The translations under genes and the position numbers were made by a program. Below, in pieces: positions 53,289 through 60,997 of a DNA stretch of 64,000 nt (position 1 is its first letter; the number at the start of each line of letters is the position of its first letter). The stretch is from Mesorhizobium zhangyense. Its GTDB lineage: Bacteria > Pseudomonadota > Alphaproteobacteria > Rhizobiales > Rhizobiaceae. The stretch covers positions 124,001 through 188,000 of the forward strand of contig NZ_JAAKZG010000003.1 in assembly GCF_011045115.1 (NCBI RefSeq), in the 5' to 3' direction. The notes below the pieces were generated by a model, which was not told the origin of the DNA, ran no database searches, and saw nothing but the letters and a program-made list of their open reading frames with translations.

Positions 53289-53796
53289 GATAACGCCTCA
53301 TCTTGAAGTGCGGCCCGGATCATCCGGGCCGTAGGAAATGGAAAGAGCCGCATGGTTCCTCACATGGCATCACGCGGTCAATGATCGGGATGGTCGCGCC
53401 CTATGCTTCTCCCTGGCGGCGGCTTACGCTCAAGAGCGGAACGTAAAGACCATTCATGATCATCATTGAAATTTTTATTCCATGTTCGTCCATGTCCGTC
53501 AAGCTGTTCCAGATCGCCATGCACACCCGGTTCGACGCCGCGTCCTTGGCCTTCCCAAAGTGCAGTCGAAAGTATTTCCGGCGGAATTATTGACAACCGA
53601 CGGCGCCTTCAACGTGATTTAACTATCAGCTTTAGGTGATTTACCTCCTGTTGCAGGCCAATTCCGCTTGCATTACTCTGATATTTCCGCGCGGCTCATT
53701 CAATCCACCGCGCGACGGAAGATCAGCAGAAATTCCTTGAATTCTTGGCGTTCTCACTCGTCGAAAATCACCTCAGTTCTTTAAGGAGTGACGGCA
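53289..53796. other. 508-base intergenic region between iolG and the secreted hydrolase
   Basis: No gene is supported. It must hold the iolG promoter (minus strand) and the hydrolase promoter (plus strand). A near inverted repeat TGAAATTTTTATTCCA lies at 53466-53481, about 180 bases upstream of iolG, and shares ATTCCA with the other inositol promoters. The region is AT-richer than its surroundings. The last 20 bases hold AAGGAG for the hydrolase. Confidence 0.5.
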
Positions 53797-54717
53797 ATGT
53801 TTCGTGTCCTTTTTGCAATTTCTGTTTTGCTGACTTTAGCCTGTTCGGCCAAGGCCGAGATCCAGCCCTTCCCGGCCAACTTCAAGATCGAGGAGATCGC
53901 AACGAACGGCGCGACCATTCATGTCCGTGTCGGCGGAAGCGGCCCTGCGGTCGTGCTGCTGCATGGCTACGGCGAGACCGGCGACATGTGGGCTCCGCTG
54001 GCTGCCGTTCTGGCGCGCGATCACACGGTGGTCGTGCCCGACCTGAGAGGGCTCGGCCTGTCGTCCAAGCCTGCCGGAGGATATGACAAGAAGACGCAAG
54101 GCACCGACGTCGCCGGCGTGCTCGACGCCCTGCACATCGACAAGGCCGACGTGGTCACGCACGACATCGGCAACATGGTCGGTTACGCCTTCGCCGCCGA
54201 GAACCCGCAGCGGGTGACGCGGTTCGTGCTGATCGACGCGCCCCTGCCCGGCATCGGCCCGTGGGAGGAAGTTCTCAAAAATCCGCTCCTTTGGCATTTC
54301 CGCTTCGGCGGCCCGGACATGGAACGGCTGGTTGCCGGGCGCGAGCGCATCTATCTCGACCGGTTCTGGAACGAATTTTCCGCCGACCCTGCCAAATTCG
54401 ATGAAGCGTCGCGCGTTCACTATGCCGAACTTTACGCGCTGCCGGGCGCGATGCATGCCGGCTTCTCGCAATTCGCTGCCTTCGATCAGGACGCCATCGA
54501 CGACAAGGCGTTTCTTGAAAAGGGCGGCAAGCTGAGCATGCCCGTGCTGGCGATCGGCGGCGAGAAATCCTTCGGCCCGATGATGGCGACGATAATGCGT
54601 TTCGCCGCGAGCGACGTAACGGAGGGCATTATCCCGAACTCGGGACACTGGATCATGGAAGAAAACCCGGACGCCACCATCGAGATGGTGACGGCCTTCC
54701 TGTCAAAGAAACAATGA
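53797..54717 (+). CDS. exported alpha/beta hydrolase with Asp nucleophile (epoxide hydrolase/dehalogenase-like)
   Basis: A 306-residue protein. Residues 1-21 form a signal peptide (FAISVLLTLACSAKAEIQ). The mature part is an alpha/beta hydrolase with oxyanion motif LLHGYGETGDMW, PDLRGLGLSSKP and the nucleophile elbow VVTHDIGNMVGYAFA. The elbow has Asp in place of Ser, the mark of epoxide hydrolases and haloalkane dehalogenases. The catalytic His is in IPNSGHWIMEENPD. The lid segment (WHFRFGGPDMERL) has a Trp. Activity on an epoxide, halide or lactone is likely but unresolved. Export to the periplasm is unusual for this group. The ATG at 53797 is chosen because AAGGAG stands 8 bases before it. 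Confidence 0.85.
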   Translation: MFRVLFAISVLLTLACSAKAEIQPFPANFKIEEIATNGATIHVRVGGSGPAVVLLHGYGETGDMWAPLAAVLARDHTVVVPDLRGLGLSSKPAGGYDKKTQGTDVAGVLDALHIDKADVVTHDIGNMVGYAFAAENPQRVTRFVLIDAPLPGIGPWEEVLKNPLLWHFRFGGPDMERLVAGRERIYLDRFWNEFSADPAKFDEASRVHYAELYALPGAMHAGFSQFAAFDQDAIDDKAFLEKGGKLSMPVLAIGGEKSFGPMMATIMRFAASDVTEGIIPNSGHWIMEENPDATIEMVTAFLSKKQ

Positions 54718-54733
54718 CCCGAAGCCCCTCGGC

Positions 54734-55528
54734 TCAAACCGCGATCGGCGCGCGAATGCTCGCGTCGGCGACGTAATTCTCAAGCCGGAAATCCTCGAAG
54801 CGGAAGGCAAACAGGTCGGTCACGTCCGGGTTGATCCACATCGTCGGCAGCGCCTTGGGCGTGCGTGCCAACTGCTCGCGCGCCTGCTCGAAATGGTTGG
54901 AATAGAGATGCGCGTCACCCAGCGTGTGGACAAAGTCGCCGGGCTTCAGCCCGGTCACCTGCGCCACCATCAGCGTCAGCAGTGCGTAGGAGGCTATGTT
55001 GAACGGCACACCGAGAAAGATGTCGGCCGAGCGCTGGTAGAGCTGGCAGGAAAGCTTGCCCTCCGAGACATAGAACTGAAACAGGCAGTGGCACGGCGGC
55101 AGCGCCATGGCGTCCACCTCGGCCGGGTTCCAGGCCGAAACGATCAACCGGCGTGAATTGGGATTCTTGCGTATCTGGGTCAAGAGATTGGCGATCTGGT
55201 CGATATGTTCGCCATTCGGCGCCGGCCATGACCGCCACTGCGCGCCATAGACCGGACCAAGATCGCCGTTCTCGTCGGCCCATTCGTCCCAGATCGAAAC
55301 GCCGTTATCGGTCAGATACTTGGTGTTCGTGTCGCCGGCCAGGAACCACAGAAGCTCGTGGATGATCGACTTCAGATGCAGCTTTTTCGTCGTGGTGACG
55401 GGAAAGCCCTTCGCCAGGTCGAAACGCATCTGGTAGCCGAACACCGAACGCGTGCCGGTGCCGGTGCGGTCGCCACGGTCCACGCCGGTTTCGAGAACAT
55501 GCTTCAGGAGATCAAGATACTGGCGCAT
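54734..55528 (-). CDS. thyA: thymidylate synthase
   Basis: A 264-residue enzyme, the same length as E. coli ThyA. It begins [15 protein letters not shown], has [20 protein letters not shown], the catalytic Cys in [14 protein letters not shown] and the folate-binding segment [19 protein letters not shown] with [10 protein letters not shown]. It methylates dUMP using methylene-tetrahydrofolate, giving dTMP and dihydrofolate, which FolA (39.8 kb) recycles. The ATG at 55528 yields the standard length; an upstream in-frame extension of 14 codons is not conserved-looking. Confidence 0.96.
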   Translation of the reverse strand: MRQYLDLLKHVLETGVDRGDRTGTGTRSVFGYQMRFDLAKGFPVTTTKKLHLKSIIHELLWFLAGDTNTKYLTDNGVSIWDEWADENGDLGPVYGAQWRSWPAPNGEHIDQIANLLTQIRKNPNSRRLIVSAWNPAEVDAMALPPCHCLFQFYVSEGKLSCQLYQRSADIFLGVPFNIASYALLTLMVAQVTGLKPGDFVHTLGDAHLYSNHFEQAREQLARTPKALPTMWINPDVTDLFAFRFEDFRLENYVADASIRAPIAV

Positions 55529-55682
55529 CGCTTCCGCATCGATTCGGGACTTTTCCCGATCATAGCGCAAGCCCGGTTATGCGAGAACGCAAAAGCACTA
55601 GGCATTTTCGCTTATGCAGCAAAAACGCATCGAAAGAAAAAACAACGCTGTTTCGATGGGATATCGCGAGCTTCGCAGCTAG

Positions 55683-55735
55683 GTGCTGCCCCTCATCTGC
55701 CTGCCGGCATCTTCTCCCCGTAAACGGGGAGAAGA
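55683..55735. repeat. partial palindromic repeat, copy D
   Basis: TGCTGCCCCTCATCTGCCTG then CCGGCATCTTCTCCCCGT and ACGGGGAGAAG match the reverse complement of the right half of copy B with a few changes. The left half is missing. It lies between the DUF2853 and thyA genes. Confidence 0.7.
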
Positions 55736-55748
55736 AAGAAGCTCGGCC

Positions 55749-56060
55749 TTAAAGAGAGCCGAGCTTTCCGAGATCCTTGGCGGCGAGGTAGTAAAAGGTC
55801 ACGCGGCTCTTGGTGTTGTCGGCGGACATCGCCTTGCAGACCTTTTCCACGGCAGCGCTTGCCTTGGCATCGTCGGTTACACCGAGCTTCTTGGCGATCC
55901 AGTTCGCCTTGACGCGGTCCAGTTCCTTGGGGTCGGTGCACGACACCAGCGACGAATCGCGGTTTCGAAGCGCAATGCCCAGATGCTTCACGATCTTTTC
56001 GACCACGGCGGCATCGGCGCCGGCATCATACTTCTTCACGTCTGCAAGGTAATCGGCCAT
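55749..56060 (-). CDS. DUF2853 family protein
   Basis: A 103-residue soluble, mostly helical protein: ADYLADVKKYDAGADAAVVE at the start, CTDPKELDRVKANWIAKKLG, and VTFYYLAAKDLGKLGSL at the end. DUF2853 proteins are common in alphaproteobacteria, have a solved helical structure in one case, and have no known role. It is single, downstream of ssrA on the opposite strand, and 180 bases from the palindromic repeat. Confidence 0.85.
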   Translation of the reverse strand: MADYLADVKKYDAGADAAVVEKIVKHLGIALRNRDSSLVSCTDPKELDRVKANWIAKKLGVTDDAKASAAVEKVCKAMSADNTKSRVTFYYLAAKDLGKLGSL

Positions 56061-56261
56061 GAAATATTCCCCTCGTCGAACAACAGGACTTCGCTCGATG
56101 AGGTCGCAGAATCACAACCTTGCGTTTCCGGCACTTTCCTCACCGTCGAAAAGCTTGGTTTTAACGCGCGCGCCTGTCAAGCACTTTGAATGTAAGTGGA
56201 TTCCGGCGAATGCGGCCTTCCCTTTGCCGCGATCCCTCCCTATATTCGGCCCGTCAGCTTG

Positions 56262-56570
56262 ACTGACTATGGTGATAAACAGGCGATGCAATAAGCCGTT
56301 CGGACCCGGGGGCGGTACCCGGCGCCTCCACCAAAAACCGCTGCTCAGATAGGAGCGGTTTTTGCTGGGGGCGAAATAGGATCGACGAAGGTGTAAAGAT
56401 CGTACTTTTGCCCGGCATTGTACCACCGTTATCGGGCTAAACTTGTAGTTGCAAACGACAACTATGCGGAAGCACGTCTCGCTGCGTAAGCAGTGCGATA
56501 GCTTCAAATTAAGCCCTAGAGGTTCGCACTTCTAGGCGGGGTCCGGAGGCACCTGGCAACAGAAGCCTCC
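56262..56570 (+). ncRNA. ssrA: tmRNA, circularly permuted two-piece gene
   Basis: The 3' tRNA-like piece comes first: a T-arm GTTCGGACCC region and CGCCTCC-A-CCA ending at 56333. A hairpin spacer follows (AAAACCGCT at 56334-56342 with AGCGGTTTT at 56354-56362), to be cut out. The coding piece begins GGGGGCGAAATAGGATCGAC at 56367; its GGGGGCG pairs with CGCCTCC to rebuild the acceptor stem. The resume codon is GCA at 56451 and the tag reads ANDNYAEARLAA, ending TAA at 56487-56489. A stem GGAGGC/GCCTCC at 56545-56570 closes the gene and is followed by a T run. This permuted form is typical of alphaproteobacteria. Outer ends are approximate. Confidence 0.93.
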
Positions 56571-56684
56571 ACTTCTCCCCCTTTTTCAAACATCCCTCGC
56601 CTGCCCGGCTCGTCGTCGCATGCACTCGCCCTTTGCATCGCCACGCTGTGCGGGCATTCCCCTTTGCAAAAGAGAGTTTCGACC

Positions 56685-57233
56685 ATGCAGACAGATTGCG
56701 ACCGCTTTTTCGTCCTCACCGGCGGACCCGGCTCGGGCAAGACGACGCTCATCGAAGCGCTGCGCGCAGCCGGTTATCGATCCTCCGTCGAGGCCGGGCG
56801 CGTCATCATCCAGGACCATATGGCGATTTCCGGGCCTGGCCTACCGTGGAACGATCCCGCCCTTTTCGCCGAACTGATGCTGTCCTGGGAAATGCGCTCC
56901 CATGCCATCGCCATGCAGGAAACCGGCCCGGTCTTCTTCGACCGCGGCGTACCGGACGTCATCGGCTATCTCCGGCTCACCGGACTGCCGGTGCCGGCCC
57001 ATATCGAAAAGGCGGCGGAAGCCTTCCGCTACAACCGCAAGGTTTTTGTTCTCCCGCCCTGGCCGGAGATTTTCCATCAGGATGCGGAGCGCAAGCAGGA
57101 TCTGGATGAGGCGCGGCGCACCTATGAAGCGATGGTCGAGACCTATGCCGAATACGGCTATGAACTGATCACCGTACCGCCGGCGCCGGTTCAGGAGCGG
57201 CTAAGCTTCGTGCTCGCTAAAGCTGGATTTTGA
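56685..57233 (+). CDS. AAA_28-type P-loop ATPase / predicted kinase
   Basis: A 182-residue single-domain P-loop protein. Walker A is LTGGPGSGKTTLIEALRAAG near residues 11-30, PVFFDRGVPDVIGYLRLTG (near 84-102) is the family's Asp-Arg-Gly segment, and KVFVLPPWPEIFHQDAERK supplies basic residues that could form a lid. AAA_28 members include the nicotinamide riboside kinase-like and other small-molecule kinases. It lacks the oligomerising AAA+ features. The ATG at 56685 has AGAGAG upstream. It directly follows ssrA, on the same strand. Confidence 0.8.
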   Translation: MQTDCDRFFVLTGGPGSGKTTLIEALRAAGYRSSVEAGRVIIQDHMAISGPGLPWNDPALFAELMLSWEMRSHAIAMQETGPVFFDRGVPDVIGYLRLTGLPVPAHIEKAAEAFRYNRKVFVLPPWPEIFHQDAERKQDLDEARRTYEAMVETYAEYGYELITVPPAPVQERLSFVLAKAGF

Positions 57234-57271
57234 CCAGCAACGGCTCGCCGGGCGATCGCAGGCCCAAAGCC

Positions 57272-57904
57272 TCAGCTCCTTTGCAGAGCGAGATGCGCGC
57301 CAAGTCCGACGAGCAATGCACCGCCCGCGCGCTGCATGAGGCGCTGCGCACGGCTCGAGCGCCTTAGCCGCGTTATCGCCGCGCCCGCCAGAAGCACGCA
57401 CATGACATCAGCCGACGAAAACATCACATTGACGATCGTGCCGAGAAGAATGAACTGCACCCAGATGGGGAACGCGGCTGAAGCATCGATGAACTGCGGC
57501 AGGAACGCCAGGAAGAAGAGCGCTGTCTTGGGATTGAGAACCTCGACGGCAATGCTCTCCATAAAGGCGCGCCGCCCGGATTTCGGTTCGATGCCGGGCA
57601 TAGCGGCCTCGTCTTGCGACTTGGCGCGGAACAGCGATATGCCGAGCCAGACCAGATAGGCGGCGCCGGTGAATTTGACCGCCAAATAAAGCACCGGGAC
57701 GGCGTGGAAGAGAACGGACAGCCCGGCAGCGGCCGCAATGACATGGATGTAGCCGCCAAGGTGGATGCCGAAAGCAGCCATCAGGCCCGCCCATCGGCCG
57801 CGTGCCAATGTCTGCGCCGCGGCATAGAGCATAGCCGGACCGGGTATGTAGGCGAAGATCGCCGTGGTCACAAAGAAAGCGATCAGCAGTTCGGTCGATG
57901 GCAT
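57272..57904 (-). CDS. LysE/RhtB family amino acid exporter
   Basis: A 210-residue, six-helix transporter. The family motif appears as FAYIPGPAMLYAAAQTLARG (TPGP replaced by IPGP), and the second signature as SIAVEVLNPKTALFFLAFLPQF near 115-136. It differs from the LysE paralogue at 22.1 kb in both motifs. The substrate is unknown. It is a single gene converging with the kinase-like gene, 38 bases apart. Confidence 0.87.
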   Translation of the reverse strand: MPSTELLIAFFVTTAIFAYIPGPAMLYAAAQTLARGRWAGLMAAFGIHLGGYIHVIAAAAGLSVLFHAVPVLYLAVKFTGAAYLVWLGISLFRAKSQDEAAMPGIEPKSGRRAFMESIAVEVLNPKTALFFLAFLPQFIDASAAFPIWVQFILLGTIVNVMFSSADVMCVLLAGAAITRLRRSSRAQRLMQRAGGALLVGLGAHLALQRS

Positions 57905-58018
57905 TTTCCTGCTCCCGGCTGCCAGGTCACGACGGTAGGCGCTGACTATAGGTAACGCTTTGACGCGTATTGCGGCAAAAGTCGATGGTCACGGACATCG
58001 GCACTCTTACGCGACATG

Positions 58019-58048
58019 AAAAAGGCCGGGAACAATCCCGGCCTTTTT
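58019..58048. terminator. terminator hairpin downstream of the MFS gene
   Basis: AAAAAGGCCGGGA and TCCCGGCCTTTTT form a 13-bp perfect stem around ACAA. It lies 23 bases past the MFS stop on the minus strand and can also act on the plus strand. Confidence 0.88.
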
Positions 58049-58070
58049 CTTTGCTCGTATGTGATCCGAA

Positions 58071-59276
58071 CTATTCCGCCGGCGCTTCCGCCACCGTCCG
58101 GCCACGGCCGAGCGTCAGTTGGGTCAGGCCGAGCGCTATCACCGCGCAGATGGCGATACCGAAAACCATCGGCAAAGGCGTGCCGTCGAAGAAGAGGCCG
58201 GCAACCCCCATGGCGGCTGCACCGATGGCGAAGTGAAGCGTGCCCATCAGGGCCGAGGCCGTGCCGGCGATCGTGCCATGCTCTTCCATGGCCAGCACCG
58301 AAGTACTCGGGATGACCAGGCCGACGAAGCCGTAACCGACGAACAGGAGTGCTGCCATCACGTCGAGACGGTCGACGCCGGTCGACATGATCGCCAGCAG
58401 AACGACCATGGTCGTAGCGTAGCCGGTCACCGCGACACGCACCACACGCCGCAGCCCGAACCGCTCCGACAGGATTCCCGTCAGCTGCGACATGCCGATG
58501 AAAGCGACCGCGTTGATCGAGAAGAACAGGCTGTAGACCGACGGCGACAGCCCGTAATGGTCGATTAGGATGAAGGACGAGCTCGACAGATAGACGAAGA
58601 AGCTCGATATCGCGAAACCGGCAATCGCCGTCAGCCCAAGGAAATTGCGCTCGCCCATCAGGAACCGATAGGCCGAAAGCGCCGTGCCGAAGGAACTGCC
58701 GGCGCGCTCTTCTGCCGGCCGGGTCTCCGTGAGCGAGGTTGCCAGAAGCACCATTGCCAGCACTGCGGCACCTGTCACCGTCCAGAACACGGCGCGCCAG
58801 CCAAGGCTTTCTATCACGAGGCTGCCGGTCAGCGGCGCCAGGATAGGTGATACCGAAAACACCAGCATCAGCAGCGACATCAGCTTGGCCGCTTCGGTGC
58901 CGGTGTACAGATCGCGCACGATGGCGCGTGGTACCGCCATGCCGGCGCTGGCGCCGAGGCCCTGCAGGAAACGGAAAGCGATCAGCCATTCTATGCTGGG
59001 GGCGAGTGCGGAACCGACGCCGCCGATTATGAATAGCACGAGGCCGCCATAGAGCGGCAGCTTGCGGCCGACCATGTCGGATATCGGGCCGACGATGAGC
59101 TGGCCGAAGCCCATGGAGAGAAAGAAGATCAGCAGGCTCATCTGCACCGCACTGGTGCCGGCGTTCAGATCCGCGCCGATGGAGGGCAGAGCGGGAAGAT
59201 ACATGTCGATCGCGAAAGGGCCGATCGCTGACAAAAGTCCGAGCACGACCGCGAGGCGGAGGAATTTGGGTGTCAT
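58071..59276 (-). CDS. Bcr/CflA family drug resistance MFS transporter
   Basis: A 401-residue, 12-helix major facilitator protein. The Bcr/CflA marks are AIDMYLPALPSIGADLN in the first loop, VGPISDMVGRKLPLYGGLVLF (motif A) and GASAGMAVPRAIVRDLYTG (motif C region). It exports drugs or metabolites by proton antiport. The ATG at 59276 is chosen as the first helix begins right after it. It is divergent from a TetR gene with a strong palindrome between them, the usual arrangement of a drug-induced efflux pump and its repressor. Confidence 0.92.
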   Translation of the reverse strand: MTPKFLRLAVVLGLLSAIGPFAIDMYLPALPSIGADLNAGTSAVQMSLLIFFLSMGFGQLIVGPISDMVGRKLPLYGGLVLFIIGGVGSALAPSIEWLIAFRFLQGLGASAGMAVPRAIVRDLYTGTEAAKLMSLLMLVFSVSPILAPLTGSLVIESLGWRAVFWTVTGAAVLAMVLLATSLTETRPAEERAGSSFGTALSAYRFLMGERNFLGLTAIAGFAISSFFVYLSSSSFILIDHYGLSPSVYSLFFSINAVAFIGMSQLTGILSERFGLRRVVRVAVTGYATTMVVLLAIMSTGVDRLDVMAALLFVGYGFVGLVIPSTSVLAMEEHGTIAGTASALMGTLHFAIGAAAMGVAGLFFDGTPLPMVFGIAICAVIALGLTQLTLGRGRTVAEAPAE

Positions 59277-59387
59277 CTGCTTGCTGCTTTCGGAGTGTAG
59301 GCATCGGATGATCCGGCGCCGTCTCATCCCGCCAATCACGCCGCCACTCCTCCCATGGAACGGCGTTGACGGTATCTGTCCATAAAT

Positions 59388-59405
59388 TTAGACACGCTTG
59401 TCTAA
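59388..59405. promoter_or_regulatory. TetR-type operator between MFS and TetR genes
   Basis: TTAGACA-CGCT-TGTCTAA is a perfect inverted repeat with 7-bp arms, 111 bases from the MFS start and 30 bases from the TetR ATG. Its size and place fit binding by a TetR dimer controlling both genes. Confidence 0.75.
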
Positions 59406-59435
59406 TTCGTCAACCACACCTATATTCTTTTTTCA

Positions 59436-60113
59436 ATGAAAGAGAACCCGTTTCCCCATTTCCCCGCCGCGCGCGGCCACTCCGCCAAGCGGACATCCAT
59501 ATTGGAAGCTGCAGCACGTGTTTTTTGCCGGGAGGGTTTTACGGGTGCCAATATCGACCTGATCGCGGCAGAAGCCGGCGTATCGCGCCAGACGGTCTAT
59601 AATCATCACGGCGACAAGGAAAATTTGCTGCTCGCCGTCATCAAGGACATCACCGACCGGTCCAATGCCGGGCTTTTCGCGACACTGGCGACCTTTCCCG
59701 ACCAGCCCAAGGATCTGGAAGCGGAGCTGATCGCCTTTGCCGTGCGGCTGAACCAGAACTGCATCTGCAGCAAGGACGGAAAATTCCTGCGCAAGCTGAT
59801 CGAGAGCGAAGGCGAGCGCAATCCCGAACTGTTTGCCGGCTGGCGCGACGAAGGCCCGCTGAAAACCTGGTCGGCCCTTGCCGCCCGCTTTGCCCGGCTG
59901 GCTTACTCCGGCCATCTCGAGATCGACGATCCCGATGTCGCCGCCCGCCAGTTTCTCGCCCTCATCAACGCCGATCTGCAGCTGCAGGCCATGTTCGGCG
60001 AAATCGCGACCGACGAGCAGATCCGCAGTGCCGCCACCAATGCGGTGCGGACTTTCCTGCGCGCTTATCGTCCACGGGTAGAAAAGCCTGCGCCGGCACA
60101 CGTTTCAGCATAG
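59436..60113 (+). CDS. TetR/AcrR family repressor of the adjacent MFS pump
   Basis: A 225-residue regulator. The helix-turn-helix lies at about 18-63 (ILEAAARVFCREGFTGANID and IAAEAGVSRQTVYNHHGDKE). The C-terminal domain resembles the TetR_C group with two Cys near residue 110 (NQNCICSKDGK), which might sense oxidants or electrophiles. It is divergent from the Bcr/CflA gene and very likely represses it and itself through the palindrome at 59388-59405. There is no Shine-Dalgarno sequence before the ATG; the transcript may be leaderless. Confidence 0.9.
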   Translation: MKENPFPHFPAARGHSAKRTSILEAAARVFCREGFTGANIDLIAAEAGVSRQTVYNHHGDKENLLLAVIKDITDRSNAGLFATLATFPDQPKDLEAELIAFAVRLNQNCICSKDGKFLRKLIESEGERNPELFAGWRDEGPLKTWSALAARFARLAYSGHLEIDDPDVAARQFLALINADLQLQAMFGEIATDEQIRSAATNAVRTFLRAYRPRVEKPAPAHVSA

Positions 60114-60226
60114 ATTCCACAGTCGCAACTTCGGCTGGCCCAGATAGATCGGCGCTATATGCGGTTTACGACAGCCGCAAGCTTGATTACAGCTATGCAG
60201 TCGATTCACCGGAACTGCATTTGCAC

Positions 60227-60784
60227 ATGGCCGAAGACCACATCCGCTATGATATTCTCGCCCAGGAGGCATTGCGCGGCGTCATGCGCAAGGTTCTGGC
60301 GGAAGTCGCGCGCACCGGTCTGCCGGGCAGCCACCACTTTTTCATCACCTTCCTGACCGGCGCGCCGGGCGTTCGCATTTCGAGCCGCCTGCGCGAACGC
60401 TATCCCGAACAGATGACGATCGTGGTGCAGTTCCAGTATTGGGACCTTAAAGTCACCGACACCGGTTTTGAGATCGGCCTCTCCTTCTCCGACGTGCCGG
60501 AAAAGCTGGAGATTCCCTTCTCCGCCGTGCGCGGCTTCTATGACCCGTCCGTCAATTTCGAGCTTGAATTCGACGTCAAGACCGACGGTCTGGCCGAAAT
60601 CGCCGAAGAAGAGCCCGCTCCGGTCGAGAAAAAGGCCCCTGCCCGGCTTCAGCCTGCCGCTTCCGCAAAAAGCGAAGGCAAGAAGAAGGATAAGGAAAAG
60701 GAAGTCACGGAGCCCGCCGACGCCGATTCCGCGCCCGGCAAGGGCGCCGAGGTCGTTTCGCTCGACGCCTTCCGCAAGAAATAA
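60227..60784 (+). CDS. sspB: SspB-type adaptor for ClpXP
   Basis: A 185-residue protein. The N-terminal domain (about 1-125) is the SspB fold: AEDHIRYDILAQEALRGVMR, GSHHFFITFLTGAPGVRIS, and QFQYWDLKVTDTGFEIGLSF. A long flexible charged linker rich in Lys, Glu, Ala and Pro follows, and the end EVVSLDAFRKK is the likely ClpX-binding tail. SspB holds ssrA-tagged proteins and delivers them to ClpXP. The tag it must recognise is encoded by ssrA 4 kb upstream. It precedes the DUF4169 gene by 15 bases on the same strand. Confidence 0.93.
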   Translation: MAEDHIRYDILAQEALRGVMRKVLAEVARTGLPGSHHFFITFLTGAPGVRISSRLRERYPEQMTIVVQFQYWDLKVTDTGFEIGLSFSDVPEKLEIPFSAVRGFYDPSVNFELEFDVKTDGLAEIAEEEPAPVEKKAPARLQPAASAKSEGKKKDKEKEVTEPADADSAPGKGAEVVSLDAFRKK

Positions 60785-60799
60785 CGCCGCGGGTTTTAA

Positions 60800-60997
60800 A
60801 TGGCGGAAATCGTTAATCTTCGCCAGGCCCGCAAACACAAGGCGCGCGCCGACAAGGAACGCGCGGCTGAACAGAACCGCGTGTTGCATGGCCGCACCAA
60901 GTCCGAGAAGACCGAGGCAAAGCAGTCGTCCGAAAAGGCGGTACGCTTCATTGATGGCCACAAGCGCGAGCGCCCCGACGGGAACAGCGGCAAGTGA
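60800..60997 (+). CDS. DUF4169 family protein
   Basis: A 65-residue very basic and acidic protein, starting AEIVNLRQARKHKARADKE with HGRTKSEKTEA and KRERPDG later. DUF4169 proteins are small alphaproteobacterial proteins of unknown function, often found next to a ribbon-helix-helix gene, as here. Its end overlaps the next gene's GTG start (GTGA), so the two are coupled. Confidence 0.85.
   Translation: MAEIVNLRQARKHKARADKERAAEQNRVLHGRTKSEKTEAKQSSEKAVRFIDGHKRERPDGNSGK

Noticed and set aside
53378..53596. 72-codon minus-strand frame between iolG and the hydrolase
   Set aside because: No ribosome site, no family pattern, and it covers the probable iolG promoter.
41460..55735. Palindromic repeats taken as ends of a transposon
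   Set aside because: No transposase gene lies between any pair, and the copies differ in module content and orientation.
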